DNA of 6,641 nt from assembly GCA_003484785.1 (NCBI GenBank), contig DNAD01000131.1:1-6641 (forward strand), written 5' to 3'. Source of the DNA: Lachnospiraceae bacterium (GTDB taxonomy: Bacteria > Bacillota > Clostridia > Lachnospirales > Lachnospiraceae). This document shows, piece by piece, positions 6,012 through 6,641 of this stretch. The translations under genes and the position numbers were made by a program. Each line of letters starts with the position of its first letter. Within the stretch, counting starts at the first letter, position 1. Below the pieces are notes generated by a model. It was not told the origin of the DNA, made no database searches, and worked only from the letters and a program-made list of their open reading frames with translations.

Positions 6012-6641
6012 CCCGTTATCTCACCTGTATCCCCGATACCGTTTTTCTGCATAAATTCCTCTATGCCCTCAATAATATCCAGAGTGGCAAAGGGATTTCT
6101 GAAATTCATCATTCCAACGGCCACGGCCTTCGCTCCCGCCATCATGAATTCCACGGCATCCTCCCAGCAGGCAATGCCTCCCATTCCGATGACCGGTATC
6201 TTAACGGCCTTAGCGCATTCATATACCATCCTGACCGCCACGGGCTTGATCGCAGGCCCTGAAAGCCCTCCTGTTTTATTGGCGAGCACGAAGCAGCGTT
6301 TTTCTATGTCTATCTTCATCCCGGTTATGGTATTGATCAGGGATACCGCGTCCGCCCCCGCCGCTTCGCAGACCCGGGCCATTTCCGAAATGCTCGTGAC
6401 ATTCGGCGAAAGCTTCATTATGACAGGCTGCCTTGCCTTCTGCTTTATCCTTTTAGTGATATCGTAAAGGGCATCCCTGTTCTGGCCGAAGGCGATGGCC
6501 CCCTCCTTTACATTGGGGCAGGAGACGTTTATCTCAAGCATGTCGGCTTCCGTGTCGGACAGCCTTTCCACAACCTCAAGGTACTCCTCCACGGTCTTTC
6601 CGCAGACATTAACGATGATGCGGGTAGGGATATCCTCCCCG
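5999..6641 (-). CDS. pyrD: Dihydroorotate dehydrogenase, class IB catalytic subunit (5' end outside window)
   Basis: This FMN enzyme oxidises dihydroorotate to orotate in de novo pyrimidine synthesis. The last 213 residues are present, about 70% of the usual 300 or so. The frame is open to the window edge and starts inside GEDIPTRIIVNVCGKT, so the GTG at 6592 is internal and not a start. The catalytic-base loop reads INVSCPNVKEGAIAFG. Cysteine at that site, as opposed to the serine of class II, together with the VKEGxIAFG stretch marks class IB. That class is NAD+-linked and works with the PyrK flavin/iron-sulfur subunit. Further family motifs are MKLSPN, SLINTITGMKIDI, GGLSGPAIKPVAVRMVYE, IPVIGMGGI and the AVAVGMMNF phosphate-binding end. 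pyrK would be expected just upstream, beyond the right edge. The gene overlaps ispE by 13 nt. Confidence 0.95.
   Translation of the reverse strand, partial: GEDIPTRIIVNVCGKTVEEYLEVVERLSDTEADMLEINVSCPNVKEGAIAFGQNRDALYDITKRIKQKARQPVIMKLSPNVTSISEMARVCEAAGADAVSLINTITGMKIDIEKRCFVLANKTGGLSGPAIKPVAVRMVYECAKAVKIPVIGMGGIACWEDAVEFMMAGAKAVAVGMMNFRNPFATLDIIEGIEEFMQKNGIGDTGEITGCVG

Noticed and set aside
5999..6592. Taking GTG at 6592 as the start of pyrD
   Set aside because: The frame stays open to the window edge and encodes conserved PyrD sequence (RIIVNVCGKT) before that GTG, so the gene is cut by the window and not short.
1..6641. CRISPR arrays, transposases, phage genes, defence systems or tRNAs
   Set aside because: No regularly spaced repeats, insertion-sequence ends, cloverleaf sequence or characteristic proteins were seen on either strand; the gene content is conserved housekeeping.

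Overview
The window looks like chromosomal DNA of a Gram-positive anaerobe of class Clostridia, most likely family Lachnospiraceae. I infer this from the protein families present: a class IB (Cys-type) dihydroorotate dehydrogenase, the MEP-pathway kinase IspE, the Firmicutes DUF1934/YwiB protein, and a TrkH with a clostridial-looking second filter loop. Roughly balanced base composition (by eye) and purine-rich GGAGG-type ribosome sites also fit. I ran no search, so the family-level placement is an inference. All eight recognisable genes lie on the minus strand, so the transcriptional order runs from high to low coordinates. No mobile element, CRISPR array, tRNA, rRNA or phage gene was seen.

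Two transcription blocks are suggested. The first is a tight housekeeping series: pyrD (5' end cut off by the window edge), ispE, a GntR/FCD regulator, murI and a DUF1934 gene. pyrD overlaps ispE by 13 nt and ispE overlaps the regulator by 14 nt. Gaps of 16 and 7 nt follow, so co-transcription and translational coupling are likely. The block joins pyrimidine synthesis, isoprenoid precursor synthesis (including undecaprenyl carrier) and D-glutamate supply for peptidoglycan, that is, precursors for growth and the cell envelope.

The second block is a potassium uptake pair, trkA then trkH, 12 nt apart. It is preceded by an AT-rich gap of about 140 nt carrying a candidate extended -10 promoter and a leader with three complementary hexamer/heptamer arms. 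Two of these arms compete for the third, one copy abutting the trkA ribosome site. This leader is the most unusual thing in the window, but it is short and could be chance.

After trkH there is a 73-nt gap with an imperfect GC hairpin, then the first 30 codons of another minus-strand gene, whose N-terminus resembles AMP-binding (class I adenylate-forming) enzymes. Overall this is a conserved housekeeping region. I found no convincing undescribed multi-gene system; the findings are refinements and testable regulatory ideas.
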